Part shown: positions 1-7,332 of the stretch, in pieces
Position numbering within the stretch: position 1 is the stretch's first letter
Layout: each line of letters opens with the position of its first letter
Source of the DNA: a virus
Length of the DNA: 20,435 nucleotides
IMG/VR virus record: IMGVR_UViG_3300028610_000269
Coordinates: 1-20,435 of that record
Direction: 5' to 3' (one strand)
The notes under the pieces: model-generated
What the model was told of the DNA's origin: nothing
What the model saw: only the letters and a program-made list of their open reading frames with translations
Databases searched by the model: none
Position numbers and translations under genes: made by a program

Positions 1-479
1 ATTAGTTTGTTCTTGAGACCGGTCTGCTGGCCGCTCATCATGCCGAGAACCATCGGCATTCTGGGCTTGGCCTTGTTGTTCCATGGATTGATATCCGCAT
101 CAGCCCATTCCTGGGTAGCCTTCAGCAACATGATCGCGATATCCGAATCACGAAACTGCGGCAATACATAGAACCATTCATTCATCAAACCGAAGTCAAA
201 ACTCCACTCCGCCATCTGGGTCACGTGCATTCCAATAGCGCCGAGCAACCGTCCATCGAGATCAGCAACGTAGACGACTCCGGTCTTTGTCATGTTTCTG
301 ACATGATCGGAAACCATCTGCCTGCCAAGCTCGCCCTCCGGCACGCTCGGATAATAGACATGCTCACTGTGCTCGCTTCGAGCCTGGATAAGCATCTTAG
401 TGAGATTGACGACGTCATACGCGACCGCTCTCCGAATGAGCAGCTTTCGTGCCTGCTCCTGTTGTTCGCTCTTTTCCAT
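1..479 (-). CDS. GNAT-family N-acetyltransferase-like protein (3' end cut by window)
   Basis: The frame is open from an ATG at 479 to the window edge, giving 159 residues without a stop, so the C-terminus is missing. A GGAG Shine-Dalgarno lies about 6 bases upstream. The protein begins MEKSEQQEQARKLLIRRAVA. Its middle holds VVYVADLDGRLLGAIGMHV, then a strand with NEWFYVLPQFRDSDIAIMLL and a helix ending ATQEWADAD. This order (cofactor-side strand, turn, then an R-x-x-x-x-A helix) is the layout of GNAT acyl-CoA-dependent acetyltransferases. The usual Q/R-x-x-G-x-G/A loop reads FRDSDIA here, without the glycines, so catalysis is uncertain. It sits last in the tail operon, 26 bases after the preceding stop. 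GNAT-like genes recur in structural modules of aquatic phages, where their substrate is unknown. A non-catalytic structural role is possible. Confidence 0.62.
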   Translation of the reverse strand, partial: MEKSEQQEQARKLLIRRAVAYDVVNLTKMLIQARSEHSEHVYYPSVPEGELGRQMVSDHVRNMTKTGVVYVADLDGRLLGAIGMHVTQMAEWSFDFGLMNEWFYVLPQFRDSDIAIMLLKATQEWADADINPWNNKAKPRMPMVLGMMSGQQTGLKNKL

Positions 480-505
480 GGTGATACTCCGTACAACCCT
501 TGCAG

Positions 506-1150
506 TTACTGGTCTTCCAGTCTTAGGAAGCCGTAGATAATGACATCCATCGCATCGATGCCAGTGATGTCATCCCGTATTCGCAGAACCAATTTCTGCG
601 TCGATCCGTTTCGAAACTCCAACCCCCACCTGAATCCGAAAGTGTCCTTGAGATCCAAGACGGGAATAATACCCTCTGAAATAAAATCTACATTGTTGGC
701 GATGAAGGCAGTGGTGCCATCTCCAAAAGACGGCAGGCCTGAACACAGCCGAACAATGTCGAAATTCGTTTGCAATGACTCCGCGATATCGACCTCGCCT
801 AACTCATCGGTGTAGAAGAGCCGCACGCCGTTAGTCAATGCAGCAATGTTGCCGAAGGTATTCAGCGCCATATTCTGATCGACCACGATGAACGACAGCC
901 TGGTGATATAGAGATCTGCGTCCTGTGGCGCTTCCACAAAAAAATCGACTGGCGTGACGCTGCCGTCTACCAGCATATCCTCTGATCCCGTCGCCGTTCC
1001 ATCGTCTGTCAGGAACTGCCGAAACGGACGCACGTTCTGCATCACGCCGAACGGCGGGAACGGCCGTTCGACGACGCTCATCGCGCCCGATTTTTCAACA
1101 TCGACCTCGGTACGCTCCGGGCCGGAGCCAATTATCTTGGCTTTAATCAA
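506..1150 (-). CDS. Phage virion structural protein, beta-rich (unknown role)
   Basis: This is a 214-residue protein with a TTG start directly after the TAA of the upstream gene. A GAGGA ribosome-binding site lies about 8 bases before the TTG, and no ATG fits the position. The sequence is beta-rich without a signal peptide or membrane segment. Recognisable stretches are RPFRQFLTDDG (about residues 41-51), VTPVDFFVEAPQDADLYITR (about 65-84), NTFGNIAALTNGVRLFY (about 97-113), NNVDFISEGIIPVLDL (about 152-167) and a C-terminal IRDDITGIDAMDVIIYGF. The pattern resembles a family I know from aquatic phage tail modules, usually listed only as structural protein. It follows a similar-sized gene in a coupled series, so the two may form part of the same tail or capsid appendage. 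No enzymatic motif is visible. Assignment as a virion protein rests on family resemblance and position. Confidence 0.6.
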   Translation of the reverse strand: MIKAKIIGSGPERTEVDVEKSGAMSVVERPFPPFGVMQNVRPFRQFLTDDGTATGSEDMLVDGSVTPVDFFVEAPQDADLYITRLSFIVVDQNMALNTFGNIAALTNGVRLFYTDELGEVDIAESLQTNFDIVRLCSGLPSFGDGTTAFIANNVDFISEGIIPVLDLKDTFGFRWGLEFRNGSTQKLVLRIRDDITGIDAMDVIIYGFLRLEDQ

Positions 1151-1702
1151 TTACAGATCCTCGTAATAGCCCCGCATTCCGACATTCGCTACACCCGTTG
1201 TGCCGACCTCATACTGGAAAGCGATTGCGGTATCAGGTGGCAAGATTACTGCGTCATCTAAGACGACAAGCACTCCCTGACCGGCTCCATGACCGGCTAT
1301 CGCAGTTTCGCCTTCCGAGTTTATTCCGGTCACGTTTTCCTGCAAGGCTTCAGTTTCTGCCAGGATGCCTGAACCGAAGTTCAGATTGACCGGCAGCACG
1401 GCACCACCATCAGATACTGGAGTGGCACCGCTGACCTTGTGTATTTTCCAGGTTGCTGCGTTAGCACCTCCAAGACGAGCGAGTTCAACGATGAAGTTTC
1501 TGCTCTGTGAGGTATTCCTGAAATACGCCACAAACTCTCCGGCTACCGCATTGGCATCCTCAAAGATCGTGTTGAAAACTCGTGCGTCATCTCGCGACAC
1601 GTAAAAACTTCGTTTACGGGTTTGCGAGTCAACGAGCGCCCTACCCTGATCGTTTATAAGCAGCTTGTTGCCATCGGCTGCACTTTCAATTTCAAGTCCC
1701 AT
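1151..1702 (-). CDS. Phage tail/virion structural protein, beta-rich (unknown role)
   Basis: This protein has 183 residues. Its ATG overlaps the upstream stop as TAATG, and a GAGGAG ribosome-binding site sits about 8 bases upstream. The N-terminus, MGLEIESAADGNKLLINDQG, is followed by RSFYVSRDDARVFNTIFED and then an alternating beta pattern with VAGEFVAYFRNTSQSRNFIV (about residues 53-72). The C-terminal half has GVLVVLDDAVILPPDTAIAF before a final glycine-rich strand. No catalytic residues, signal peptide or coiled coil are evident. It lies between a short coiled-coil protein and another beta-rich structural protein near the end of the tail operon, which suggests a small tail or surface component. 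I do not recognise a named function. Confidence 0.55.
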   Translation of the reverse strand: MGLEIESAADGNKLLINDQGRALVDSQTRKRSFYVSRDDARVFNTIFEDANAVAGEFVAYFRNTSQSRNFIVELARLGGANAATWKIHKVSGATPVSDGGAVLPVNLNFGSGILAETEALQENVTGINSEGETAIAGHGAGQGVLVVLDDAVILPPDTAIAFQYEVGTTGVANVGMRGYYEDL

Positions 1703-1887
1703 TATGGTGGCTCCTCAATGTGTTGGTCTGTCAGTAGCCCAAGATGCAGATTCGTAATCTTGAGTTCTCGCGTTGCCTCCTGTTGCTCATTGGTGATGCT
1801 TCGCAAGCCTGTCTGTATGCCCTCCAGTTCGACCAGGACATCGGCATTCTCTTGTTTCTCGATCCCCTCAGATGTAAATACCTTCAT
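1702..1887 (-). CDS. Small helical protein, possible coiled coil
   Basis: This is a 61-residue protein starting MKVFTSEGIEKQENADVLVE. Its ATG overlaps the upstream stop as ATGA, and its own TAA overlaps the next start as TAATG, so it is coupled on both sides. Residues about 14-55 are charged and leucine/isoleucine-spaced (VLVELEGIQTGLRSITNEQQ, then EATRELKITNLHLGLL), consistent with an amphipathic helix or short coiled coil. There is no signal peptide or membrane span. Its position among small tail proteins suggests a trimerising or adaptor piece, but that is inference. The double overlap and preserved frame argue that it is a real gene despite its size. Confidence 0.55.
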   Translation of the reverse strand: MKVFTSEGIEKQENADVLVELEGIQTGLRSITNEQQEATRELKITNLHLGLLTDQHIEEPP

Positions 1888-2204
1888 GCTAACTCCGCCC
1901 CGGTGATCGTGAAATCGACCTGGCCTGCCGTATCGGTCTCGGCCTGGATGGAGTCATTCGGTGACAGTACCCAGACCTTGGCATCGGATAGCACCTCGGC
2001 AAATTCATTCTGCTTAAGCTCAGCCCTCCCGACCTTCCGCGTCGTCGACCCATCCCGAAGAATGTAGGCGATGACATTTTGCTGTGACGCGCCGTCATTA
2101 TAAACATCGAACGACCGGATGATCGTAGATACCGTCGCGGTGAATAGCGTGCCCACCGTGTCCGGAAGCTGGCCGTCTGCAAGTGACGCTCCAACATACG
2201 GCAT
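1884..2204 (-). CDS. Small phage tail/virion protein, beta-sandwich-like
   Basis: The preferred start is the ATG at 2204, which overlaps the upstream TAA as TAATG and gives 106 residues (MPYVGASLADGQLPDTVGTL...). An in-frame GTG at 2216 would add four residues, but it lies inside the upstream gene and has no better ribosome-binding site. The sequence alternates beta strands: LFTATVSTIIRSFDVYNDGA, QNVIAYILRDGSTTRKVGRA, AKVWVLSPNDSIQAETDTAG and VDFTITGAEL. This looks like a compact single beta-sandwich of the kind seen in small phage tail and appendage proteins with an NVIAYILRDG-like strand. No enzymatic signature is present. The ATGA overlap with the next gene fits a co-translated series. Confidence 0.6.
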   Translation of the reverse strand: MPYVGASLADGQLPDTVGTLFTATVSTIIRSFDVYNDGASQQNVIAYILRDGSTTRKVGRAELKQNEFAEVLSDAKVWVLSPNDSIQAETDTAGQVDFTITGAELA

Positions 2205-2506
2205 TACATCGCCCACTCGAGGAAGGAATCGGACTCGTCCTGACCCTCGAGGACGGCAATCCTAGTTTCATGATCAGCCAGGGTTATACCGATCGCGGTA
2301 AGCGCAGCCGTCAGTCCGGTGATCGCGCTGATCGGATGTGCGTCTGGTGCGCTACGGCCAGGCAGGTCGTTGTGTTCAGTAGCAAGAAGCTCTATGAGTG
2401 TAGCGCCCGTCGCACCAAACTGACGCTGGAGATCGTCGACCAGGGCGCGCATCTTGTAGACATCGTAGTCCGGCTCAAACTGGATATTGGTAAAGGGAGC
2501 AGTCAT
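2204..2506 (-). CDS. Small tail protein with C-terminal coiled coil
   Basis: The chosen start is the ATG at 2506, which overlaps the upstream TGA as TGATG and gives 100 residues. Upstream is a GGGGAGG ribosome-binding site about 11 bases away. An in-frame ATG at 2563 would push 19 residues into the upstream gene and is less likely. The N-terminus is MTAPFTNIQFEPDYDVYKMR, followed by a helix (ALVDDLQRQFGATGATLIEL). The segment HPISAITGLTAALTAIG matches a motif common in phage tail-fibre and tail-tip proteins, and ADHETRIAVLEGQ looks like a short trimeric coiled coil. It follows the nozzle-like gene directly and may attach to that complex or to fibres; this is inference. Confidence 0.6.
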   Translation of the reverse strand: MTAPFTNIQFEPDYDVYKMRALVDDLQRQFGATGATLIELLATEHNDLPGRSAPDAHPISAITGLTAALTAIGITLADHETRIAVLEGQDESDSFLEWAM

Positions 2507-5148
2507 CAGTTGCCGCGCCTCCCCTTCCGCTTGAATTGTGCCTTCCACGTGCCCATGCGCCAATCGTCACCGAGTGCATCGGACTGGATCCGGAACGATA
2601 TCTGCCGGCCCTTGATCCGCGGGTTAACGAACGGCGTCGTCGAGTCCACGGTAAACGGACCTTTACTGACTACCTCGACACCACCGCTGGATGGATAGGC
2701 CTTGGCCGTCAGCGACAGATCGATCGAACCAACAAGCCTCTTGAAATCGGGAATCATCTTGCGCACGACCGCGTGGTAGGTGCCGTCGTCGACAGCCATG
2801 TCGTAGGTGTCGATAAACGACAGCATCGGCGTGATATTGTTTTCCGGATCGGCCTCGTCGACGCCGGTCTCGTGTATGAAAATCTTGCCGTCAAAGCTGC
2901 CGTATGGCTTCTGATTAAACAATGCCGAGCTATCGTGGAAAGCGCTGCGCTCGATCGTGCCGTAATCCCAGACCTTGTCGTAGTAGTTGAACTTGACGTA
3001 TCGATCATTGGCCTGCGCACCCTCTGCTGAATACACCCACCAGACTTCCGTGAATAGCTTGTTCACAGATGCGTAGGACTTCCGCCCCTGCTCCAGGTTG
3101 ATGTCATCGAAGACGGTATTGCGGACCTCGCACTCCATGACCCGGAGCACGCCGTCGTATATCAGGAAATCGTCCTCGCCCATGAAGTACATGATGCCGT
3201 TCACATCGATCGCAGCGTTTGGCCCGATGATCGTGACTGACTGTCCCAGGTGACGCAGCGAGAAAACAAACTCGCCTGAGATGAACGCCAGCGCATGCAG
3301 TGACTGGTCGGTCATCGTCAGGATGTCGCCACGCGATTCGACCGCGGTAATGATCTCAGATCCCACATCAAGCCGGAGATCGCCGGCCGTGTTCGTGGAC
3401 AACGGAGTCCAGTCGGTGAAGTCTTCCGAGCTTGCCCACCTGATCAACAGTGGATCCGGATCGCCAGGCGATGCAGCTGATCCTGTGCCGGCACCGAAGG
3501 CAATCACATGTCTGGCTGTCGGTGAGATCAGCATACGCTCGATGGTGTTCGGTGCCGTGGGAACCAGCACCGCCCTTACGTTCGGTCCATTGCTGCGGTC
3601 CCAGTGATACAGCGACCGGCCGTTCGGCGATGCGAGCAGGTCCTCGCCGAAATTATCCAGCGACCAGGTCCTGAGATTGCCTAAGACTCCGGCGCCAGCT
3701 ACAAAACTGCCAATGCCATATTTGCCGAAGCCATAGGCGCCGGTACCGTAGCCCAGGAGCGTCGTGGTGTTTTCCAAGCCGACCCCGATCTCATACTGAA
3801 AGTCGACAGTGCCTCCGCCAGAATCTGTCGATGTCGGCGGCACCTGGTGGCGAATGATGTACATGTCATCATCGACGATGAACTCGACTCGATACTCGCC
3901 ATCGATAGTAATTCCACCGACAGGATCCGCATTCTGGAAATGCACAAAGTTACCGACCCCAACCCCGTGGGCCGTGTCTGTGACCTGCACAAAGGTAGGA
4001 TCATCGCCACCATCTGGATCGAACGCCCCGGTGATGTCGGTATCGAATGGATCGATCAGGGTGCCTTCTTGAGCGAACGGAGTGATGTCGAACAGTTCGC
4101 TGTTGTTGACTAGGTAGAGCTTCAGATTGGTGCCAATCGCCAGCCACTTCTGGCTGTCCAGGCTGGACCAATCCCACAGCGCCCTGGCTACCCCGAGGTA
4201 GCAGGTCTGCACTATATTCTGGGCCGGCAGGATAACCAGGCCATCAGGGAATGCCGCCGGAGCCGCGATGGCAAAGTCCGTGACCGGCAAAATATCAAGC
4301 GAGGTGACGTTGGTCTGGTCGTTGTCACAGCCAGTCAACTGGAATGGCCGGATGTCGATATCGAGACCGTCGGCATCTTCAGGCAGCGACTGCGTGAGCA
4401 TGACCTCGGTGTCAGCCGCGATGTCGAGATTCAAAAACCGCACGACGTAGCTCTGGGTGTCGTTCCTGATGAAAGACTCAGCGGCATAGATGAATACGTT
4501 CGGCGTGCCGGCCTGGATGTTATCGATCAGCGGATCCCTCAGCGTCAGAACCGTCGCCCCCGTTTGATGATTGGCACCGAGAAAATTGATCTGCTCACCG
4601 GAATCTGTCAGCAATCGAACGATGCTTCCTCCGCGCAGGTAACTCGTCACCGCGGGCGAGACCTGGATCTGTTCAGAATCTGTGACGCCGCCAACGATCA
4701 CATCGCCGCCGCCGCCAAACTCTTCCGGGTAACTGATGATGAAGGCATCGCCGGCTGTGGCCGTGACCGCAGAATCCAGGTCGAACACATGCTCATCCTC
4801 GAGCGCGGTCGGATCATCGATGGTACGGCCGCCAAGACCACCGACCAAGGAATCATCGAACAGCCAGACCGGGTCCAGATCGAGGCAAGTCACCGCGGTA
4901 TCAAGAACGATCGTCGATGCCCCGGCGGAGTAGCCGGCGTTCGCGGTGCGCTGCTGACTTAGATCCTCGCTGATGCCGTCGACCTCAGTGCCCAGCGAAT
5001 TGAGTATCCAACCGCCGAGCTTCTGCGGCAAGCGCTTGCGAAATCGAATCTTGTTGCCGTCCTTGAATCGACCTACAGCACCGGCATCGGTCTCCTCGGT
5101 CATGATACCGGGGAGAAGCTCGAGCGGAATGTCAGGCAGTCGGCTCAT
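2506..5148 (-). CDS. Large tail nozzle/stabilization-like protein (P22 gp10/T7 gp12 type)
   Basis: This 880-residue protein is the largest gene in the window. It starts at an ATG that overlaps the upstream TAA as TAATG. The N-terminus carries IPLELLPGIMTEETDAGAVG followed by a KIRFRKRLPQKLGGW segment (about residues 7-46). I associate that opening with the large tail stabilization or nozzle proteins of podovirus-like aquatic phages. A glycine/tyrosine run, GYGTGAYGFGKYGIG, lies near residues 463-480. A VWWVYSAEGAQANDRYVKFN segment near 700-725 precedes KVWDYGTIERSAFHDSSALF. The middle is strand-rich and compatible with a beta-propeller, as in P22 gp10 and T7 gp12. Such proteins extend the short tail below the portal and adaptor. 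Position after the fibre gene fits, but the exact family needs a profile search. Confidence 0.68.
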   Translation of the reverse strand: MSRLPDIPLELLPGIMTEETDAGAVGRFKDGNKIRFRKRLPQKLGGWILNSLGTEVDGISEDLSQQRTANAGYSAGASTIVLDTAVTCLDLDPVWLFDDSLVGGLGGRTIDDPTALEDEHVFDLDSAVTATAGDAFIISYPEEFGGGGDVIVGGVTDSEQIQVSPAVTSYLRGGSIVRLLTDSGEQINFLGANHQTGATVLTLRDPLIDNIQAGTPNVFIYAAESFIRNDTQSYVVRFLNLDIAADTEVMLTQSLPEDADGLDIDIRPFQLTGCDNDQTNVTSLDILPVTDFAIAAPAAFPDGLVILPAQNIVQTCYLGVARALWDWSSLDSQKWLAIGTNLKLYLVNNSELFDITPFAQEGTLIDPFDTDITGAFDPDGGDDPTFVQVTDTAHGVGVGNFVHFQNADPVGGITIDGEYRVEFIVDDDMYIIRHQVPPTSTDSGGGTVDFQYEIGVGLENTTTLLGYGTGAYGFGKYGIGSFVAGAGVLGNLRTWSLDNFGEDLLASPNGRSLYHWDRSNGPNVRAVLVPTAPNTIERMLISPTARHVIAFGAGTGSAASPGDPDPLLIRWASSEDFTDWTPLSTNTAGDLRLDVGSEIITAVESRGDILTMTDQSLHALAFISGEFVFSLRHLGQSVTIIGPNAAIDVNGIMYFMGEDDFLIYDGVLRVMECEVRNTVFDDINLEQGRKSYASVNKLFTEVWWVYSAEGAQANDRYVKFNYYDKVWDYGTIERSAFHDSSALFNQKPYGSFDGKIFIHETGVDEADPENNITPMLSFIDTYDMAVDDGTYHAVVRKMIPDFKRLVGSIDLSLTAKAYPSSGGVEVVSKGPFTVDSTTPFVNPRIKGRQISFRIQSDALGDDWRMGTWKAQFKRKGRRGN

Positions 5149-5537
5149 TAAGGCTTCTTGGCGTTGCTTCTGACGGCTGCGGTTACCAGGCCAAGATTCA
5201 GATCAGGAAGTCCGGCGTTCTGACGTACAGCGTTTAGCTCGTCGACCATGACTTTGATCATGGACTGGATGCCAGCATTGTTATCGACGTCTCTTTCCCT
5301 GAATTCCTCATCGATGAAATCGTCAAAAAAATCGCTATATTGCTGCTCGATGTTCGCTTGATCTGCCACGAAATCCACGAGCTTCTGATCCATTGTCGGC
5401 TGATCGATAAAAGTATCCAGCACCCCAAACTCGTTAGTCGTTGGCTCGAATTCATGGTATCCGCTGAAATTGCCAATGAACCAATTAAAGGCATCTCTCT
5501 TTGCGCCTACCGGTAGTACAACTTTTCTCCTGCTCAT
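5148..5537 (-). CDS. Hypothetical phage structural-region protein
   Basis: This 129-residue protein starts at an ATG with an ATGA overlap to the fibre gene and ends in a TAATG overlap with the nozzle-like gene. The N-terminus MSRRKVVLPVGAKRDAFNWF is basic, followed by an acidic stretch with MDQKLVDFVADQANIEQQYS and DFFDDFIDEEFRERDVDN (about residues 49-86). A helix (IQSMIKVMVDELNAVRQNAG) and a short C-terminus (SNAKKP) follow. It is mostly alpha-helical in appearance and has no membrane segment or recognisable domain. I do not recognise the family. A small assembly factor or fibre/nozzle connector is possible from its position. Confidence 0.55.
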   Translation of the reverse strand: MSRRKVVLPVGAKRDAFNWFIGNFSGYHEFEPTTNEFGVLDTFIDQPTMDQKLVDFVADQANIEQQYSDFFDDFIDEEFRERDVDNNAGIQSMIKVMVDELNAVRQNAGLPDLNLGLVTAAVRSNAKKP

Positions 5538-6865
5538 CCCAGCACCCTCATTTCTGCCCAGATTCCGTTCGGTGGTATATCTCGAAAACCTGCCTGCGCC
5601 AGCACCATGATCTCTATGAAATCATCGCCATCGACAAAGATCGATCCGGAATACCATCCCTGCATCCCGGCCTGACCTGACGCATTACCAGACTGTTGAG
5701 TACCACCACCTTGCGCGCCTGAGTCCCACGGTATCCATCCTGGATCGCTCCTGTTGTGCGTCACGACGAATACAGAATCGACAGCACCATTGACGACGCC
5801 GTTTTTGCGCAGACGAACATGGCCAAGACCTGCTTGAGCGTTGCTCACTTCATCATCCATCCTGTAGCCGATGATGAACTCGACAGCACTGACCCCTGAA
5901 GAAGGAATGGTGAAGCGAGTATTGTTCACCGAATTGTCGTGGTAATTGTTGGTGTCGAAGACTTCCATATTAAAATCGACAGCTACTTCTCCAACAGCAT
6001 TACCAGAACCGGAACCATCACCTGGGCCTGGAGGAGGTGACTGACCGATATCAGGTAAATCGTTTCTTGGAAAACAAAGAGCCGCAGACTTGAAAACCTT
6101 GCATCCTTCCAAGACAGTAATCGGCGCGGCTGCCAGGGTGGCCGGCGTGACTGCGCGTTCCGTATCAGTGCCGGCATCGACCTCGGCCTGGGTAGCCAGT
6201 TCGACGACACCGCGGCGGTCCTCTGTCGCTGTCCGGCCGTCAAGCTTGACTGGCGTGATCGCTCGCTCATCATCGGTCGCAACGTCTAAATTCGCTTCGG
6301 CTGTATTTGCGATCTCAATGATGCCGGTCAAGTCTTCTGTTGCCTGGCGGTCGTTGAGCTTCAGTGGCGTGATGATCTTGTCATCTAGTACGCCAGCATC
6401 GGTCTCGACCTGCGTGGCAACCTCGAGGATGCCGGCCTCGTCCTCTGTTGCTGAGGGAACGAAGCCAATCTCGAAAACATCATCGGCAACCTCGTCCACC
6501 ATCACCGCTACCCTGGTCCCAGCCCTTACGTCCAGGCCGGCATTGGCGACGGTTTTGATCGTCATCACAAAGGCGGTCTCGTTCGATATGATGTAGAGCT
6601 TGGAAGTACTCGGCACCTGGATCTCTTTGTCTTCGCCAGGAGCGCCGGTAAGCGCAATGATCGCGTTCCTCGCCTGATCAATAGCGCCGTTGTCTGCTTG
6701 AAGAATTACCGGGTTTGTGGCCGGCGTGACATCGAGATCCGTGCGAGCAGCAATCGCGTCCTCGATCAGATCGATGGCGCTCGCATTATTGATGAAGCCC
6801 CAGACATTCTGGTTGCCGCCAGTCTCCTGAAGTACGAGCCGTAGTAATGCTGTGAATTCGTCCAT
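5534..6865 (-). CDS. Tail fibre protein with three phage-fibre repeats
   Basis: This 443-residue protein starts at an ATG with a TAATG overlap. The N-terminal region (about 1-135), with QETGGNQNVWGFINNASAID, resembles the attachment domain of fibre proteins in aquatic phages. Residues about 139-245 hold three repeats of roughly 36 residues: ATEDEAGILEVATQVETDAG, ATEDLTGIIEIANTAEANLD and ATEDRRGVVELATQAEVDAG, each ending near ITPLKL, ITPVKL or VTPATL. This is the tail-fibre repeat of the Phage_fiber_2 type, which builds a trimeric shaft. A linker rich in proline, glycine and serine (about 272-290) leads to a C-terminal beta-rich domain of about 150 residues, probably the receptor-binding tip. 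That tip has a C1q/TNF-like jelly-roll look, but this is inferred. The role is host recognition on the virion surface. Confidence 0.82.
   Translation of the reverse strand: MDEFTALLRLVLQETGGNQNVWGFINNASAIDLIEDAIAARTDLDVTPATNPVILQADNGAIDQARNAIIALTGAPGEDKEIQVPSTSKLYIISNETAFVMTIKTVANAGLDVRAGTRVAVMVDEVADDVFEIGFVPSATEDEAGILEVATQVETDAGVLDDKIITPLKLNDRQATEDLTGIIEIANTAEANLDVATDDERAITPVKLDGRTATEDRRGVVELATQAEVDAGTDTERAVTPATLAAAPITVLEGCKVFKSAALCFPRNDLPDIGQSPPPGPGDGSGSGNAVGEVAVDFNMEVFDTNNYHDNSVNNTRFTIPSSGVSAVEFIIGYRMDDEVSNAQAGLGHVRLRKNGVVNGAVDSVFVVTHNRSDPGWIPWDSGAQGGGTQQSGNASGQAGMQGWYSGSIFVDGDDFIEIMVLAQAGFRDIPPNGIWAEMRVLG
6131..6451 (-). repeat. Three tandem tail-fibre repeats (about 36 residues each)
   Basis: This segment encodes residues about 139-245 of the fibre protein. 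Each unit begins ATED, has a G-I/V-hydrophobic-E core and an aspartate-rich turn, and closes with a T-P-x-x-L motif. The second and third units share the signature DxERA(I/V)TPxxL. The first differs at that point, with DDKIITPLKL. The nucleotide sequence of the units has diverged, so this is a protein repeat and not a recent DNA duplication. Confidence 0.8.
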
Positions 6866-7332
6866 TAACCTGATGTCCTTATGACGGCGAGAGTCGGGTC
6901 AGTCGGGTCCGGCCAACGCACAAAGAATGAGCCATTGTTCACAGCGATGGGCGATCCGAAATTGATGACCCACATGACCTTATTCTGCTGTGGTCCTGCT
7001 GTAGTGTTATAGATGACGGCGCCCTGCGCGGCCTCGTTGACAATTCCCCAGGTAGCCCCTGGCCCGAAGACCAGGTCAGCGAAATCGATTGCCGGCCGCT
7101 CGGGTTCTCCTGAAGTGTAGATGATCGTCTGTGTTAGTTGCTCGCCGCCGGCCGTATACCCGGTACCGACAAGCTCGCCAGTGATCGATGCCTGGTCATC
7201 GACGGTTACCGGATCGATATCCGCCAGCGTCGAGTACATGGCGAAGAACAGCACATCGTTCCGCACATCATGGTTGCCATCGATGCATTGATCGTTAAGG
7301 AACTGGAACGCTGTGCCGGTTTGAATGCTCAT
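6865..7332 (-). CDS. Small tail/virion structural protein
   Basis: This 155-residue protein begins MSIQTGTAFQFLNDQCIDGN. Its ATG overlaps the adaptor stop as ATGA, and its own stop overlaps the fibre start as TAATG. Segments such as LFFAMYSTLADIDP, ITGELVGTGYTAGGEQLTQT, ATWGIVNEAAQGAVIYNTTA and a closing FVRWPDPTDPTLAVIRTSG match a family common in aquatic phage tail modules. There a short tyrosine-containing strand, the GTGYTAGG turn and a GALIYN-type strand recur. Members are normally listed as structural or tail proteins without known function. The fold is probably a small beta-sandwich. Its position between adaptor and fibre suggests a tail-side or fibre-associated role. Confidence 0.65.
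   Translation of the reverse strand: MSIQTGTAFQFLNDQCIDGNHDVRNDVLFFAMYSTLADIDPVTVDDQASITGELVGTGYTAGGEQLTQTIIYTSGEPERPAIDFADLVFGPGATWGIVNEAAQGAVIYNTTAGPQQNKVMWVINFGSPIAVNNGSFFVRWPDPTDPTLAVIRTSG

Noticed and set aside
2183-2698. Plus-strand frame of 171 residues opposite the end of the nozzle-like gene
   Set aside because: The minus strand here carries two genes with ribosome-binding sites and coupled overlaps. The plus-strand product has no recognised features.
6090-6596. Plus-strand frame of 168 residues opposite the tail fibre
   Set aside because: It is a serine/threonine/valine-rich shadow of the repeat region and has no start signal.
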